DNA of 64,000 nt from Elmis aenea (GCA_947652605.1 OX393583.1:6365222-6429221), one strand, 5' to 3'; numbered from the stretch's first letter, positions 30,887-43,265 are shown. Numbers and translations: made by a program. The notes: generated by a model from the sequence alone, not told the origin.

Positions 30887-33800
30887 TTACACAATTTTTG
30901 CTTTTTTAATTGAACTATTTAAATGCGATTTATTTGGCGATAAAATGTTACCACCAAGGGAACGCTTGTTAGGTTTTTTATTATTTTTGGACATTAACGT
31001 ACTGACTTCTAGACTGTTCGTGTTTTCACTATTCGAATTTTTGAGTTTGATATTGTGCTTTTTTTGCTGAACATTAACTTGGTCGATTTTTAATAACGAA
31101 CTGTCGGCGGAATTCTGCATTATTCCGTTAACGACAGGACTGTTTCCGCCGTCTTCTTTTGTTTTGACTTTTTTGTTTCCAGTAACTTCGGGATCTTCGT
31201 TCCGATTCATGCTTGAAATTTTAACCCCGCTAAAATCCAAACTCGACGACAAACCCTCGGACATACTTTGCATCCTCAAGATCCTCGCTTGTTTCTTAAG
31301 CTTCTTTTTGCTGTTGGTAGTTTTCTGTGGTTTCGGCTTTTGTTTATTAACGGAACCCGATTCGTTGCTCGCTTCCGTCCCGTTAACCTTCCCTAATTTA
31401 ATTTGATTTTTCATTTTAACAACGCTCGATATGTGTAACGTGCTGCAGACCTTTTGGTAAGCTTTTTTCGCGTCTTGCGCGAACGTCACGTGCGACCTGA
31501 ACTCTCGTATGTTTTCGCCCAATTTTTCCCAGATTTCCGTGCCGTTTTCCGACGTCACCGGGTTCGATTTCATAGCCGCTATCAGGTTCAGTAAATGGTA
31601 TATGAACCGTTGCTTGACGTCCATTTTACTGGGATCCGAAGTCAGTTTCTCGAAATATGCCGTGATGTTTTCCAGAAATGTCTGTTCTTGTTCTTTTAAT
31701 TTGGATTCGTAAACTTCGGGGTACGTTTGAAAAGGGCGCCGGTTCGTGTAGAATATTTTTAAGAGCTCGAGACCCTGGCTTATGCGAAACGGTCGCAACT
31801 CCTCGTTGAAAATGAAATTGAATAAAACGGGGATGAACGTGAAATTTCCCTCCCAGTTTAACTGGAGGCTGCTCTTGAATAAAACGAACGGCACGAGGCT
31901 CCCCCTAGTGGCCATGAACGTGTTCAACGTTTCCTGAAGTATATTGACGATCCCTTTTCGTAGCCTTTTTTTGATTTTTTTCGGGGTGTCTTCTGACGAA
32001 TTCACGGTCAACGAGCAATTTATAAGAAACGTGCAACATTCGGTTATTTTATCGGCCATCTCCTGGACGATTATTGCACTTTTCGTGGCCTTATCTAGTA
32101 GACTATTAAGGAGGTCGCACAGGACAGTTTCGTTGACACCCTCAACGTTCTCGAACTTTTTTAAGGTCGACAGTTTTTTCAAGCAGCGTCCCACGCGTTC
32201 TTGCAACGGCAATTGGTGGACATCGCGTATGCAAAATTCAAAGGTCTGCAACAACGGCAACATAATTTCCAAACACGACAACATAGGCGGCTCGGAATCG
32301 AGGTATATCTCGATTAAATCGAGTACACGGGTTCGGAAGTGCGTAAGAGTTTTGTCGTCTTTGGTCTGTTTTTTGTTCGCGCGACCGAGGTTCGGCTTGA
32401 ACTGTCTGAAGGCTTGCACGAGGGCTTCGTCCAAGCGCTGGCCTTCGGAATCGCTCATCTGGTCTACGTCGACGCTTTCCTCGTCCGTTTGGTATCCGCC
32501 GAGAGCCGCGCGTACGGCCATCCGTAGCTTATCATTAACTTTTTCATGCTCCTCGTTCTCCTGATCTTCTTCCTCGCTATCGCTTTCTTCCGATTCCGAT
32601 ACGGCTTCTCCGTTCACGTTTTCCGAGTCGGAATCATCAGAATCGGTCTCGTACAACTTTGAAAGCGGACTATCTTCATTTTTCGGATCCAAGACCGATA
32701 ATATCTGGTGCAAGCTCGACGCCGTCATGTACTTGCACAGATGCGGAAAGACACAGTTGATGATGTTGCGCAACAAGTGCGAATTGTGCGAGAGCAAGTT
32801 CAAGAACAAATCGACCACGACTTCGATCCACATAGGTTCATTTGTTTCTACGTTTTCCTCACCTAAATCATTGCTTTTGCGATGCTTTTTCGATTTCACT
32901 TTCTTGTAACAGCTGAACAATTCGTTCAGAGACGAAACGGCGAGATCTCGTTCGTTGAAAAGCTGCAAACCCATGTGCAGGAATAGCGTGTGGAAAACAG
33001 CGTTCGTATGTTTGCGTTTTTCTTTCGTTTTCGCCGGGTCTTCAAGTTTGGTGATTATGGCAACTGTTTTTTTCCATAATTCTATGTCCTCTTCGCTCAG
33101 TGGATTTCGGAGGTGGGTTTGTAGGTTTTCTGACGTAACAACTGTATCTAATTCGTGAAGTAGTGTCGATAGAACTTTTCGCATGTCTTCCAGTTTTGAA
33201 AATTTCAAGTCTAGGGACCGGAAGAAGGTCATGTGAAGGGCAGCTGGAAAAAAATTGGATTAAATATTATACAAGATGAACACAGTGGTGCATTATATGT
33301 TATAATTTATATTTTGGGGCCTTATGTACACCCGGCAACCTAGGGTACCCAGATATGGTGCTATACTCAAATTTCAATATTCACAGTAATGAGTTTATAA
33401 AAAAATTGATTTGAGCAGAGGGCCGGTCAAGTAGGGGGGTCCTTGAATGCAGTGCACCCGTTCTGCCGACTTAAAGGGGCCCCAAAATGGCGTAATTAAA
33501 TAACTTTGGGAAGTTTGTGACACACACAAAGCATACTTGTTTTTATTCTACAAAAACAAAAAATTTTAGGAGGCCCCAAAAAGTTGTACCCCCTTGAATA
33601 CAATACTGCTTATATAAAAAAAACCAAAGAACAATTTTAGATAAAATTTCATTAAAACAAAACTAATTAGATACATGATAATACAACAATTAAATGATGC
33701 ATAAATAATGTTTTATTGAATAATTATATACTTCTACTGCACGTAATAAAAAACAAGATTAATAACAAAAACAAATTTGAATAATCTGAATTTGTACACC

Positions 33801-36800
33801 GGAGTCACATAAAGAAACAAATGAAAATCACTTCCTATAAATTCAATAAAAAAACAATTCTTAACAAAATAAATACAAAAAAATTTGCTATTGCAACGTA
33901 AATAAAAAAAATAAATAATTACAAGACAGATAACAAGGATTAATGACAAAATTAACACTATATCTTGACTTTTTGAGCTGAGAAATTCTCAGCTGACTCG
34001 TTATAATCAACCCTGTTCAGGGTTGGTCAAGTGGACGGGTTAGCGAGTGCAATGCACTCGGATCCCCCACTTAGGGGAGTCCCTTCCAAAACAGCATGTA
34101 TTTAAATAATTTTGGAAATTTTCTGACACGACACGCACATAACTTATTTTTCATTTTAAAAAAATTAATGAAGGTCCCAATAAGGTGTAGCATCGATATA
34201 CAGGGTGTCCCAGCCAAGACGAATTATTCGATAGCTCTGTTATTAGTAATAATATTAAAAAAAGTTAAATATAAAAGTTGTTTGTAATCATTTACTACAG
34301 AAACGAAATAACTTCAAAAATATTATATTCAGACATAAAACATGCTTAATAACTTTGGAAGATAATTAAATTTTCTACAAGAAAATGTAAAAATATATAG
34401 GGCGTTCCATTAAAAAAAAAAGACTTACATGCGTTTAAAGTTTATCGAAATGAACCGAGTAAAACGAACACCCTGTATATTATTTTAAAAGTTTAACCAA
34501 TCAACAATCACTATGACACTATTGCCTAATAAATTACGAGAGTAAATTGCTCTGATGTTGTTATGTTAATGAATATACATATTTTTATAAAGGTCTGCAT
34601 CTGTCAACATTTTCAAAAAAACGTAAATAACTCAAAAACGGTTTATTTTAGACATAAATAACCTATAATATTTTTGAAAGAGATTTAATTTGACATTTAA
34701 AAATTACAAAATATACAGGGTGTTCCATATAAAAAAAAACTATGTTTGGTATCAGAGCGCAAAAACAAAACACTGTGTATAGTTGAAAATAATTTTAGGT
34801 TACGAAGTAAATAATTACAAACAACTTTTATATTTAACTTTTTTTAATGTTATTACTAACAGAGCTATCGAATAATTCGTCTTGGCTGGGACACCCTGTA
34901 TAGATGACCGGTTCAGGATTTGGGGGCCCCTGTTGGTGGGGGTTGGGCAAATGCTTTTTTTGCCTTATTATAAGATGGGCTTGGACAGGACCGGTCAAGT
35001 GGAGGGGTCGGTGAGTGCAAAGCACCCGGACCCCCGTCTTAGGGGGGTCCCAAAATGGCATGTATTTAAATAATTTTGGAAATTTTGTGACACAAAACAT
35101 ATTCGTTTAATTTTAAAAAAATAAATAAATATAGGAAGCTCCCATCAGTTGTAGCACCTGATCCTTGATAAGCAAGTTTGGGGTCTCCCATTAGGGGGGG
35201 GTCCGGGCCAATTGCCCTTTTTGCCCATAGGATAACGCGCCATTGTTAAAAAACTAATCTTGAAATGTTAGTTCTAGTAACACTGGACATTGTTTGCAGA
35301 TCATACCTAACGCAAACATGCGATCATTTGTGCAAAATTACAAATTTTGTTAGTAACCAACAAAAACATTTGTTATGAAATATATGGGCGACTTACCCGA
35401 TAGTTCAAACCCTACGTTGCCATACTCCTCACTTTTGATAAGACTAACATTCATCAGCAACTTCAATTTTTCCATTTTCCACTCGACCTCACTCTGCATA
35501 TTCGGATTTGCCATCAACTTCACCAACAACTGTGCTGCGTAAATCCGGTCGCTATTAGTCCAAAACTCCTTGCTATCCTCGCTCAAAATTTTCGTCTTAT
35601 CGAGCAACAGAACTTTCTGATACAACCTCGCAATTTTTTTAATACCGTCGGTGTTCAGCGTACCCGTGATCTGCTGTATCAGCCTGCTCTTCGTGATTTT
35701 TTCGAATGTGACGGTCCCCGGATCGAACAGAAGCTTCTTAACCAGGCTTATTTTCACTTTCGTTTTCGTGTCGTCGCGCTTCACGATGACGAAAACTTTG
35801 TCGAACAAATCGGCTATCTGTTTTTTGAAGTTGTCCTGATACAGACTCTGCGAGAAGCGGAAATATTCCAAAACTTGCGTCACGTAATTGTTCGTCATGA
35901 CGTCGTTTATTATCGACGCGTCTGTTAGATGTGTTAAGACGTTTGTGAGGATTATTGTGGCCGCCAGGAATTTGTTGTGTGTTGGTTTCGATAGTTGGAA
36001 GTCTACTTGTTGGACAAAGGATAACGCTGTATCGGACATTGCGAATCTCTTGCACATTAACGAATAAATCGGATGTTTCAGATAGAGTGCATTGGAGACA
36101 TTCTAGAAAAAAATTATAGGTGATATAACAAAGCACCAAAGCAATTTTGGTAAACTAGGTTTTGCTCAGAATGGCTGCCACTATGTTTAAACATTAGATA
36201 TACAGGGTGTACAAGCCAAGACGAATTATTCGATAGCTCTGTTATTAGTAATAATATTAAAAAAAGTTAAATAAAAAAGTTGTTTGTATTCCTTTACCAC
36301 ATGACCTAACATTATTTTCAGCTATACGCAGTGTTTTGTTTTTGCGCACTGATACCAAACATTGTTTTTTTATATAGAACACCCTGTATATTTTGTAATT
36401 TTTGGATGTAAAATTAAATTCTCTTTCAAAAGTATTATAGGTTGTTTATGTCTAAAATGAACCGTTTTTGAGTTATTAACGTTTTTTTGAAATATTTGAC
36501 AGATGCAGACCTTTATAAAAATATTTATATTCATTAACATAACAACATCAGAGCAATTTACTCTGGTAATTTATTAGACAATAGTGTCATAGTGATTGTT
36601 GACTAGTTACATTTTTAAAATAATATACAGGGTGTTCGTTATACTCGGTCCATTTCGCTAAACTTTAAACGCATATAAGTAATCTTTTTTAAATAGAACA
36701 CCCTATATATTTTTACATTTTTTTGTAAAAAATTTAATTATCTTTCAAAGTTGTTAAGCATGTTTTATGTCTAAATATAATATTTTTGAAGTTATTTCGT

Positions 36801-38797
36801 TACTTATGATTATTTGCGAGTATTTTACCTAGAATATCGGTAGTAGCCTTTGAAAATTCAAAACAATTTGTATGAACTGTCAACCAAAACAGTTAATCGA
36901 CACAATTTCCACTATTATGCCACTAAAAATCCATATTTTTTAAGAGTTGTAGATACACAGCATAAATGGCAGCAAATAACACCAGAATGCTGTGTATCTA
37001 GAACACCCTGTATATTATTTTAAAAATGTAACTAGTCAACAATCACTATGACACTATTGTCTAATAAATTACCAGAGTAAATTGCTCTGGTGTTCTTATG
37101 TTAATAAATATAAATATTTTTATAAAGGTTTGCATCTGTCAAAATTTTCAAAAAAAACGTTAATAACTCAAAAACGGTTCATTTTAGACATAAATAACAT
37201 AATATTTTTGAAAGAGAATTTAATTTTACATCCAAAAATCTTAAAATATACAGGGTGTTCCATATAAAAAAACTATGTTTGGTATCAGAGCGCAAAAACA
37301 GAACACTGTGTATAGCTGAAAATAATTTTAGGTCATGTAGTAAATGATTACAAACAACTTTTATGTTTAACTTTTTTAAATATTATTACTAATAACAGAG
37401 CTATCGAATAATTCGTCTCGGCTGGGACACCATGTAGAATAAAACAGCAACAAATTTTTGATAATTCATAACAGAAAGTATTTAAAATTATCCATGAACA
37501 TACAAAGAATTTAATAAGCGTAATTGTATATCGAGTGGATTACAAACCTTTGACGATAGTTAAACTCAAACGCTGCACATGTAAAAATAGTGGCAGCCAA
37601 GCCAGTCCCAGCAAAGTAAAGATTACCATAATTGTGATTGGTTTTCTAATGCTGCATTACCGATTTTAAAATACTCATGGCAGTTACATACATACAAGAT
37701 TTCGATATGCTGTGAAAAGATAAAAACAATTTCTTACCATTAAAACATGGCATATGGGTGCTGCATTTTCATCAGTAATAATTTCTTCACTTCCAATAGT
37801 TTTCTTTAAAATTGCTTTGCTAAGAACATTGGGAAATTTGGTATGTATAATCGAGAATAGGTACAGAGTGTCTAGCGACTGTTCCTGAAACGGTTTCACA
37901 ATTTCTGGTTTTAAAACCGGCCATACTGCTGTTTTAAACAACTTTTCATCTACCTACAAAAAAAAACTCCCTCACTTTATTTGTACAACATAAAACAATT
38001 TTTTGGTAAAATATTTATTAACAGGGAAAAAACAAATGGATTCAATTATATTTCAGTTTACAGAATGTCCCAGATAACATTTCCAGCATGGGGATCTCGC
38101 TTGTCAATTGACAGTATCTGGGATACCTTATGTTTACAAAATACTTAAATGCATCTAAAAATATACTAATATAATACATGTACTCACGTCATTTTCAAAT
38201 AAATCTGCTATAAAAACAGATGACGCCACCAACAAGTAACTCCGTTTCTTAGCTGCAGCTACTATTCGTTCTACAATTGATTTTTGTTCTTCTAAAGTAC
38301 TTTTTGCATATAAACCTGATCGTATTATCGCCCCACATACCAAAATTTGTCCAGCATATATGTCACCCTTCTCCTGCAAAATTTAAAAAATAAGTATCTA
38401 ATACACTCACTAACCTTTCTATACATACACTTTTTGAGTTACTGCTCCCAGTCTGTAGCTCATTCTTAATAACATTGAAAATTTGTTCCGTCGTAATAAT
38501 TGGTGAAGCTTTTAAAAAAGTCACTAGAGTTGAATAATATCCTATCCTAGACGAAACGTTAGAAGAGCCTGTACCCCGAATTAATCTCGTCAATGTATAT
38601 TTCTGTTCATTTGTAATCTAAAATTTAATAAATTAGGTTATGTTTAACTTAACATGTGCTTGTAACCTTACATTTTTGGGTTCCGAATTTTCCACCACAT
38701 GTTTTAACAGGAATACACCGGCTTTTATGCGCACTTTTTCGTTGGCGTTCGATAATTTGCTAAAATTATCTAAAATAGAGCGTTGCATACCAGCCAT
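30887..38797 (-). CDS. Mybbp1A: MYBBP1A / POL5-like nucleolar protein
   Basis: Nucleolar HEAT-repeat protein of the DNA polymerase V (POL5)/MYBBP1A family, acting in rRNA synthesis and ribosome production and as a transcriptional co-regulator. Minus-strand exons 38672-38797, 38429-38617, 38188-38373, 37738-37953, 35397-36102 and 30887-33243 join in frame to 1259 residues, close to the human 1328. Family marks: KGDIYAGQILVCGAIIRSG near residues 105-125; alpha-helical repeats through to about 670; an acidic tract near residues 670-715 (ESEESDSEEEDQENEEHE); the following LRMAVRAALGGYQTDEESVD and LTHFRTRVLDLIEIYL; and a basic C-terminal tail (KKLKKQARILRMQ, ending SSIKKAKIV) that suits nucleolar targeting. 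The ATG has an in-frame TGA upstream. The gene is intact. Introns 4 and 5 are MITE-laden. Confidence 0.96.
33418..35235. repeat. Three diverged GC-rich repeat units in MYBBP1A intron 5
   Basis: Units begin near 33418, 34018 and 34986 with GGTCAAGTGG or GGTCAAGTAG and share GAGTGCAAtGCACTCGGA, ACTTAGGGG and AAATAATTTTGGAAATTT. They end near GTAGCA. The second is split by the MITE at 34201-34898; its tail resumes with GGGCCCCTGTTGG at about 34920. No tRNA-type promoter boxes were found, so I do not call them SINEs. Confidence 0.6.
34201..34898. mobile_element. MITE family C, short copy (MYBBP1A intron 5)
   Basis: Ends CAGGGTGTCCCAGCCAAGAC and its complement, TA flanks, 698 bp. It has the subterminal GAATTATTCGATAGCTCTGT. 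Inside are further CAGGGTG/CACCCTG junctions, so smaller copies are nested. Confidence 0.9.
36203..37434. mobile_element. MITE family C, long copy (MYBBP1A intron 4)
   Basis: Ends CAGGGTGTACAAGCCAAGAC and complement of ..GGCTGGGACACCATG, 1232 bp. It shares the subterminal GAATTATTCGATAGCTCTGT with the copy at 34201. A short hairpin at its centre (about 36945-37005) has arms GTAGATACACAGCAT / ATGCTGTGTATCTAG. Internal CAGGGTGTTC ends show repeated nesting. Confidence 0.88.
38061..38132. repeat. Internally deleted MITE family A remnant (MYBBP1A intron 3)
   Basis: CAGAATGTCCCAGATAACAT..GGGGATCTCGCTT is followed at once by a shortened opposite end (ATCTGGGATACCTTATG). Only about 72 bp survive. 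Confidence 0.6.
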
Positions 38798-39199
38798 TTG
38801 TTTAAAAAAATATTCAGTTGAAATATTTCATTACGATAGCACTACCACAAATGACTGATCAGTTGCTGTAGTTCCAGTGTACCGCGGGGTAAATAAATGT
38901 CAGGACACTTAAACTATTTCTCTCCCGTTACAGTAATTAAAAAACACAATTTTTATATTTAATAATTTATAGCAGTAGGTTCCCTTTTTGATTAATTTAA
39001 GATTTAATTTGGTTGAATGTCTTAATTAAGGATATAGTTAAAAAAACATGATTGTATACATGGCGTCTCCATAGTTACGACATAAATATATTGAAAAAAT
39101 CGATAAAACACCCTGAAAGTGTAGTCAAATGGAAATAATGAACAATTTTAATACAGTTATTGCAAATTGCTTAAAAGAAGTGATTTTTTCTTAAAATAA
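38798..39199. promoter_or_regulatory. Upstream region of MYBBP1A
   Basis: AT-rich DNA before the MYBBP1A start. No TATA box or divergent partner gene was seen; role inferred from position. Confidence 0.3.
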
Positions 39200-39830
39200 T
39201 AAATATCTTTCTAATATCTTCCCTAAGCTTTTAATGAACAATATGTTTTCTTTCACCGGATGGGTTATATTTGTTTAATAATTTTGGTAAAACAGGAGAC
39301 ACTAAAATTATTAATACAACCCATCTGGCGAAAGTAAAGAAATTATCTTCAATATGTAATAAATATCTTTCTAATATCTTCCCTAAGCTTTTAATGAACA
39401 ATATGTTTTCTTTCACCGGATGGGTTATATTTGTTTAATAATTTTGGTAAAACAGGAGAAACTAAAATTATTAATACAACCCATCTGGCGAAAGTAAAGA
39501 AATTATCTTCAATATGTAATAAATTAATATCTTTCCAATATCTTCTCTAAGCTTTTAATGAACAATAGGTTTTCTTTCACCGGATGGGTTATATTTATTT
39601 AATAATTTTAGTAAAACAGGAGAAACTAAAATTATTAATACAACCCATCTGGCGAAAGTAAAGAAATTATCTTCAATATGTAATAAATTAATATCTTCTC
39701 TAAGCTTTTAATGAACAATATGTGTTCTTTCACCGGATATGTTATATTTATTTAATAATTTTGGCAAAACAGGAGAACCAAAATTATTAGTACAAACCAT
39801 CTGGTGAAAGTAAAGAAATTATCTTCAATA
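39200..39830. repeat. Tandem array, about 160-bp hairpin-forming units, 4 copies
   Basis: Units start with AAATATCTTTCTAATATCTT or a variant at about 39201, 39361, 39526 and 39689 (the last shortened). Each unit contains an internal inverted repeat: CTTTCACCGGATGGGTT pairs with AACCCATCTGGCGAAAG, and AATAATTTTGGT with ACTAAAATTATT, around a loop AAAACAGGAGA. The paired arms are kept across copies. Confidence 0.9.
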
Positions 39831-40417
39831 TGTCGTGTTCTTTAAGGATATTACAAAAAAAATATGGAATTTAAAGCTCTGACGAAGTCGACAAAAGTTA
39901 ATTGACGAAACGTGTAGGATCATTTGTAAAAAAAAAATGCATCGAAAGACCTGTTTAAGAACCAGTAAAACAACTGTTTATTACAGAACTAAATAGCAAT
40001 TTTAAAAACAGTGTTAGGAATAAAATTCCTTACGAATGTGTAGGAATTTCTAAAAGATATTCTACTCGTGGTTTGTGTAATATGAGACAAACCAAAACAA
40101 AACCAAAAAAGAAATCAAAAGCACGTTAGAAACACAAAATTAGAGGATAGAAATAAATCAGAACTCGCGAAATATTAGTACAACACAAAATGTTTAATAG
40201 ATTTTCATCAAGTAAATATATTAACCAAAGAAAATAGCCATGATAAAAGAACTATTAGGAAATCAAAACAAAATTTCGAAGACAAGAAAAAATTAATAAA
40301 TACAAAGGTTATATTTTAGACTTAGACCAATGTTTCCCATTTTGTTTTAACCATGGAAACCTTTTATGTTTTTTTTTAAACAATAGGGAACCCTATTTTT
40401 ACATGCCTAGAATAGTA
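39831..40417. other. AT-rich spacer, no gene seen
   Basis: No coding or terminal-repeat pattern recognised. An isolated ACGAAACGTGTAGG near 39904 is noted but not interpreted. Confidence 0.35.
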
Positions 40418-40669
40418 CAGGGTGGCCCAAATTCGATGGGATTACATGCAAGGGCGGATCCAGCCCTCCATCTTAGGGGGGGTAATTAAAACTTTCAGTG
40501 GGCCCTTGCTAATTGGCCTTCGCTGTTTTTTTTTTCTCTCAACTTTAATCAGCAATTGTTTTGCTTCACCCCTTAATAATTGTTATTATTAATTTTTCAA
40601 ATGAAAAACAGGCCAGTAGCCAAAAGTATACGGGAAGTTTAGAATAAATATGACTATTTTTGTAATATA

Positions 40670-41318
40670 CAGGGAGGTCCAAATGCGACGGGATTACATA
40701 ACATAGGTATCTCGCTTAATAAATAGTCAAGATAGAGGAACGGTGAAATTACCAAAAATGTGCAGGTTTTTGGGACAAACTCAGAACAGTTCTCAAATAT
40801 ATTCTATCAATTCCGGTTTTTCTTATTTTTTTTCTGTTTTTACAGCCTACTTTTTGTTTCTCATCTTTAAAAATATTAAAAAACTTTTGTAACTTGCGTA
40901 TTATTCAAAATAAATACATAAACCCTTATATATTTGGACAGTGAAAAAATAAGGAATTTAAATAGGTCATAGGCAACTATAGCTTCCATTTAAAAAAGGA
41001 GAGTTTGTGTCATAACTTTTTAGCGGCGAGCGTAAACATTTTTTTTAGTACTATCAAACTCTACATAAAAATATCTAAAAATAATCTTCATAAAGTTTTT
41101 CGATATTTAAAACAATAAGGGAGATATGACACATTATAAATATAACAAAAAAAAACAGTTTTTCTTTAATAACTCGAAAACCGGAAACGATAGAATATTT
41201 TTGAAAACGGTTCTTAGTTTATCCTAAAAAACTACACATTTTTGATAATTTAACTGTTTCTCTATATTGACTATGATGCGAGACACCCATGTAATCCTCT
41301 CGTATTTGGACCACCCTG
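40670..41318. mobile_element. MITE family H nested in hAT copy 1
   Basis: Left end CAGGGAGGTCCAAATGCGAC, right end complement CAGGGTGGTCCAAATACGAG, TA flanks. Both arms contain GATACC/GGTATC TCGCTTAATA-type blocks. The same insertion occurs in hAT copy 2 (52130-52799). Confidence 0.88.
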
Positions 41319-41423
41319 TACAGTTTTAATTTAGGCTATAATACATTGAAATAGAACTAATTTTATTAAAACAAAAAGTACTTTATTCAATTATAAGCGA
41401 TAGTAAATATACGATCCGGCTTT

Positions 41424-41640
41424 TTAAAAATTATATGCAATAAAATTAAGTTTTCTACATTTGGCTCCAAAAGTATTTTTTATATTGTCTATGTTGACAG
41501 CTATATCTTTATGAATATGAAATAAAGACAATCCCGTTAAACGTTCTTGTGTCATATTAGATCGTAACCACCCTTTTAACTTTTTTAAAGCCGAAAAACT
41601 CTGCCAAGACAACGCTAACAGGAACAGTGCATAAAATTTG
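41424..41640 (-). pseudogene. hAT transposase C-terminal domain, copy 1
   Basis: Minus-strand frame with FSALKKLKGWLRSNMTQERL and GLSLFHIHKDI, the C-terminal dimerisation region of hAT transposases (ZMYM1-like group). A frame break just before the FSAL block separates it from the upstream LPVSVALAE seen in copy 2. The catalytic core is absent. Confidence 0.82.
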
Positions 41641-42117
41641 CAAAATGATTTTTAAAGTGGGGTATATTTCGGCGTTACATTTTTTTTTTACGTTTCAAAA
41701 GCACTGTCAGGTATATTTTCGTTAAACTGGAATTTCTTTTGCCATTCTAATGTCCAAAAATCGATTTCAGATTTAAGGTTTAATTTTATTAGATCGTCAT
41801 TTTCAAATACTTTACTTAAATAAGTGACCGTTGAATTTATAAATTCATTTTTATCTATCTTCACTTGACTTTGATATAAGCTAAAGCGGCAACGCAGGAA
41901 ATAAAAAAACTATTTGTAAAACTTATTTTTTTTTAAAATATCTTAGTCTTAGGGGGGGTAATTACCCCATTTACCCCCCCCCCTGGTTCCGCCACTGATT
42001 ACATGGGTATCTCGCTTAATAGTCAAGATAGAGAAACGGTTAAATTGCCAAAAATGTGCAATTTTTTAGGACAAACTCAGAACCGTTTTCAGAATCATTT
42101 TACGGTTTTTGAGTTCG

Positions 42118-42262
42118 TTATCTCCTAACATTTGTTACTTCGTATCTTTCGTCTATTTCATCTGTCTCCCCTAGCTCTTTAATTAAAGTATTGTCTCCAT
42201 CTTTCCATTATTTTTTCCTCATCCATAATTATGTTCTCATTTTTATCTTTTATGTGAAGCAC
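42118..42262 (-). pseudogene. Non-LTR retrotransposon linker fragment
   Basis: Minus-strand residues KDKNENIIMDEEKIMERWRQ, then YFN and a stop, match the stretch between endonuclease and reverse transcriptase in RTE/CR1-type LINEs (the IMERWRQYF pattern). Too short for a clade call. Its type agrees with the LINE pieces at 50973-53235. Confidence 0.6.
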
Positions 42263-42684
42263 TTAACTGCTTCTAAAATGAGCTTAAATTAATGATTTTA
42301 GCAGCTCCGTTTACTTAAATTATATTTATTTATTTTATATGCAAGTGCGTAAGTGAAAAAATAATAATTGTGACGAACATTTGATATCCTAAAAAGTTTT
42401 TCAAACATGCATGCGTGTGTTTACGTTTTTTTAAACAAAAATCCCATCTAATATCCATAAACTGCCTAAAATATTTACTTAACCGAACGTAACTTAATTC
42501 TGCTAATGGCCGTATCGAAGTTATTATCGACAAGATGAAATGTTTGTTATTATAAGCCATCGATTTCTTAGAGTTAATGTCAAAAACCTTGAGCCAAAAT
42601 CATAATATAAACAACCAAATTATGTTTTGACTTCACCAAATGTTTGTAAACTGTTGGGGCGTTAATGCAACCGATTCGTGAAGG

Positions 42685-43003
42685 TATAAAAAGAAAAATT
42701 CATCCAGAGTTAATTTTACCACGGTTGTATTTAGTCTGCAGGGAAGTTCCAAGCGCGCAGCTGAGAATGGCCAGTTTCTATCAAGTATTATTTTTAAATT
42801 CGAATCGTTTTATATAGTTCAGGAAGTGTTTACTACTAAATGTTGACAAGATTTGATTTAAAGACCGTAAAAGATAAATAAATTAAATGAAGTGAAGATT
42901 TCGTGACTGATCTAAATAGATTGTTATCAATAATAAATGAATGAATGTATGTTGGATGGAAAAGAACTGATTCTGGAGGACAGGAGTGTTTTTTCGAGTA
43001 CGG
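42685..43003 (+). promoter_or_regulatory. TATA promoter with possible first exon
   Basis: GGTATAAAAAG at 42683-42693 is a good TATA box, with CATCCAGAGTT about 30 bp on as a possible start site. Downstream is less repetitive DNA with a short frame (MNECMLDGKELILEDRSVFS) ending at a possible donor near 43003. It does not join in frame to the stomatin-like exon at 58253. Could serve an unseen gene. Confidence 0.3.
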
Positions 43004-43202
43004 TATGGCTTATTAATTAATTATTTATGTTTTACAACAACAAATTTTAATATACAGTGGAACCTCGAATTTCGAACGGTTTGACTTGAAACTCGACCAA
43101 AAACTCGAAAGACGAACAAAGAATCTGTGTTTAAGCGTATTATTTATTTCTTTGGGTTATTCTTATGTTATATTTATTAACGCCCATTCAGTAATATCTC
43201 TC

Positions 43203-43232
43203 CTATTATTATTATTATTATTATTATTATTG
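43203..43232. repeat. ATT trinucleotide microsatellite
   Basis: About nine uninterrupted ATT units inside the pogo-like element. Confidence 0.9.
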
Positions 43233-43265
43233 ATTGATTATTATACAATATTTTCCATGTGTGTA

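Larger units (their letters stand above)
40449..41997. mobile_element. hAT element, copy 1, perfect 8-bp TSD
   Basis: Ends CAAGGGCGGATCCAG and complement CAGTGGCGGAACCAG. Perfect duplicate ATTACATG on both sides (40441-40448 and 41998-42005). Internal transposase remnant on the minus strand (41424-41640) and a nested MITE H (40670-41318). A second copy lies inverted at 51455-53021. Confidence 0.93.
40418..42117. mobile_element. MITE family H interrupted by hAT copy 1
   Basis: Left end CAGGGTGGCCCAAATTCGAT at 40418. The sequence breaks at ATTACATG (40441-40448) and resumes at 41998 with ATTACATGGGTATCTCGC, continuing like other H copies (40670, 52130) to about 42117. The right end is lost. 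Confidence 0.8.

Noticed and set aside
31944..32564. 206-residue plus-strand frame
   Set aside because: Antisense shadow of the large MYBBP1A exon; rich in serine and arginine as expected from the complement.
33418..35235. GC-rich units considered as tRNA-derived SINEs
   Set aside because: No A and B box pattern and no A-rich or simple-repeat tail.
39200..39830. Array considered as CRISPR
   Set aside because: Units are 160 bp, with no short repeat/spacer pattern; the genome is eukaryotic.
42960..43003. Short coding exon MNECMLDG.. as start of the stomatin-like gene
   Set aside because: Splicing to 58253 runs into a stop out of frame.
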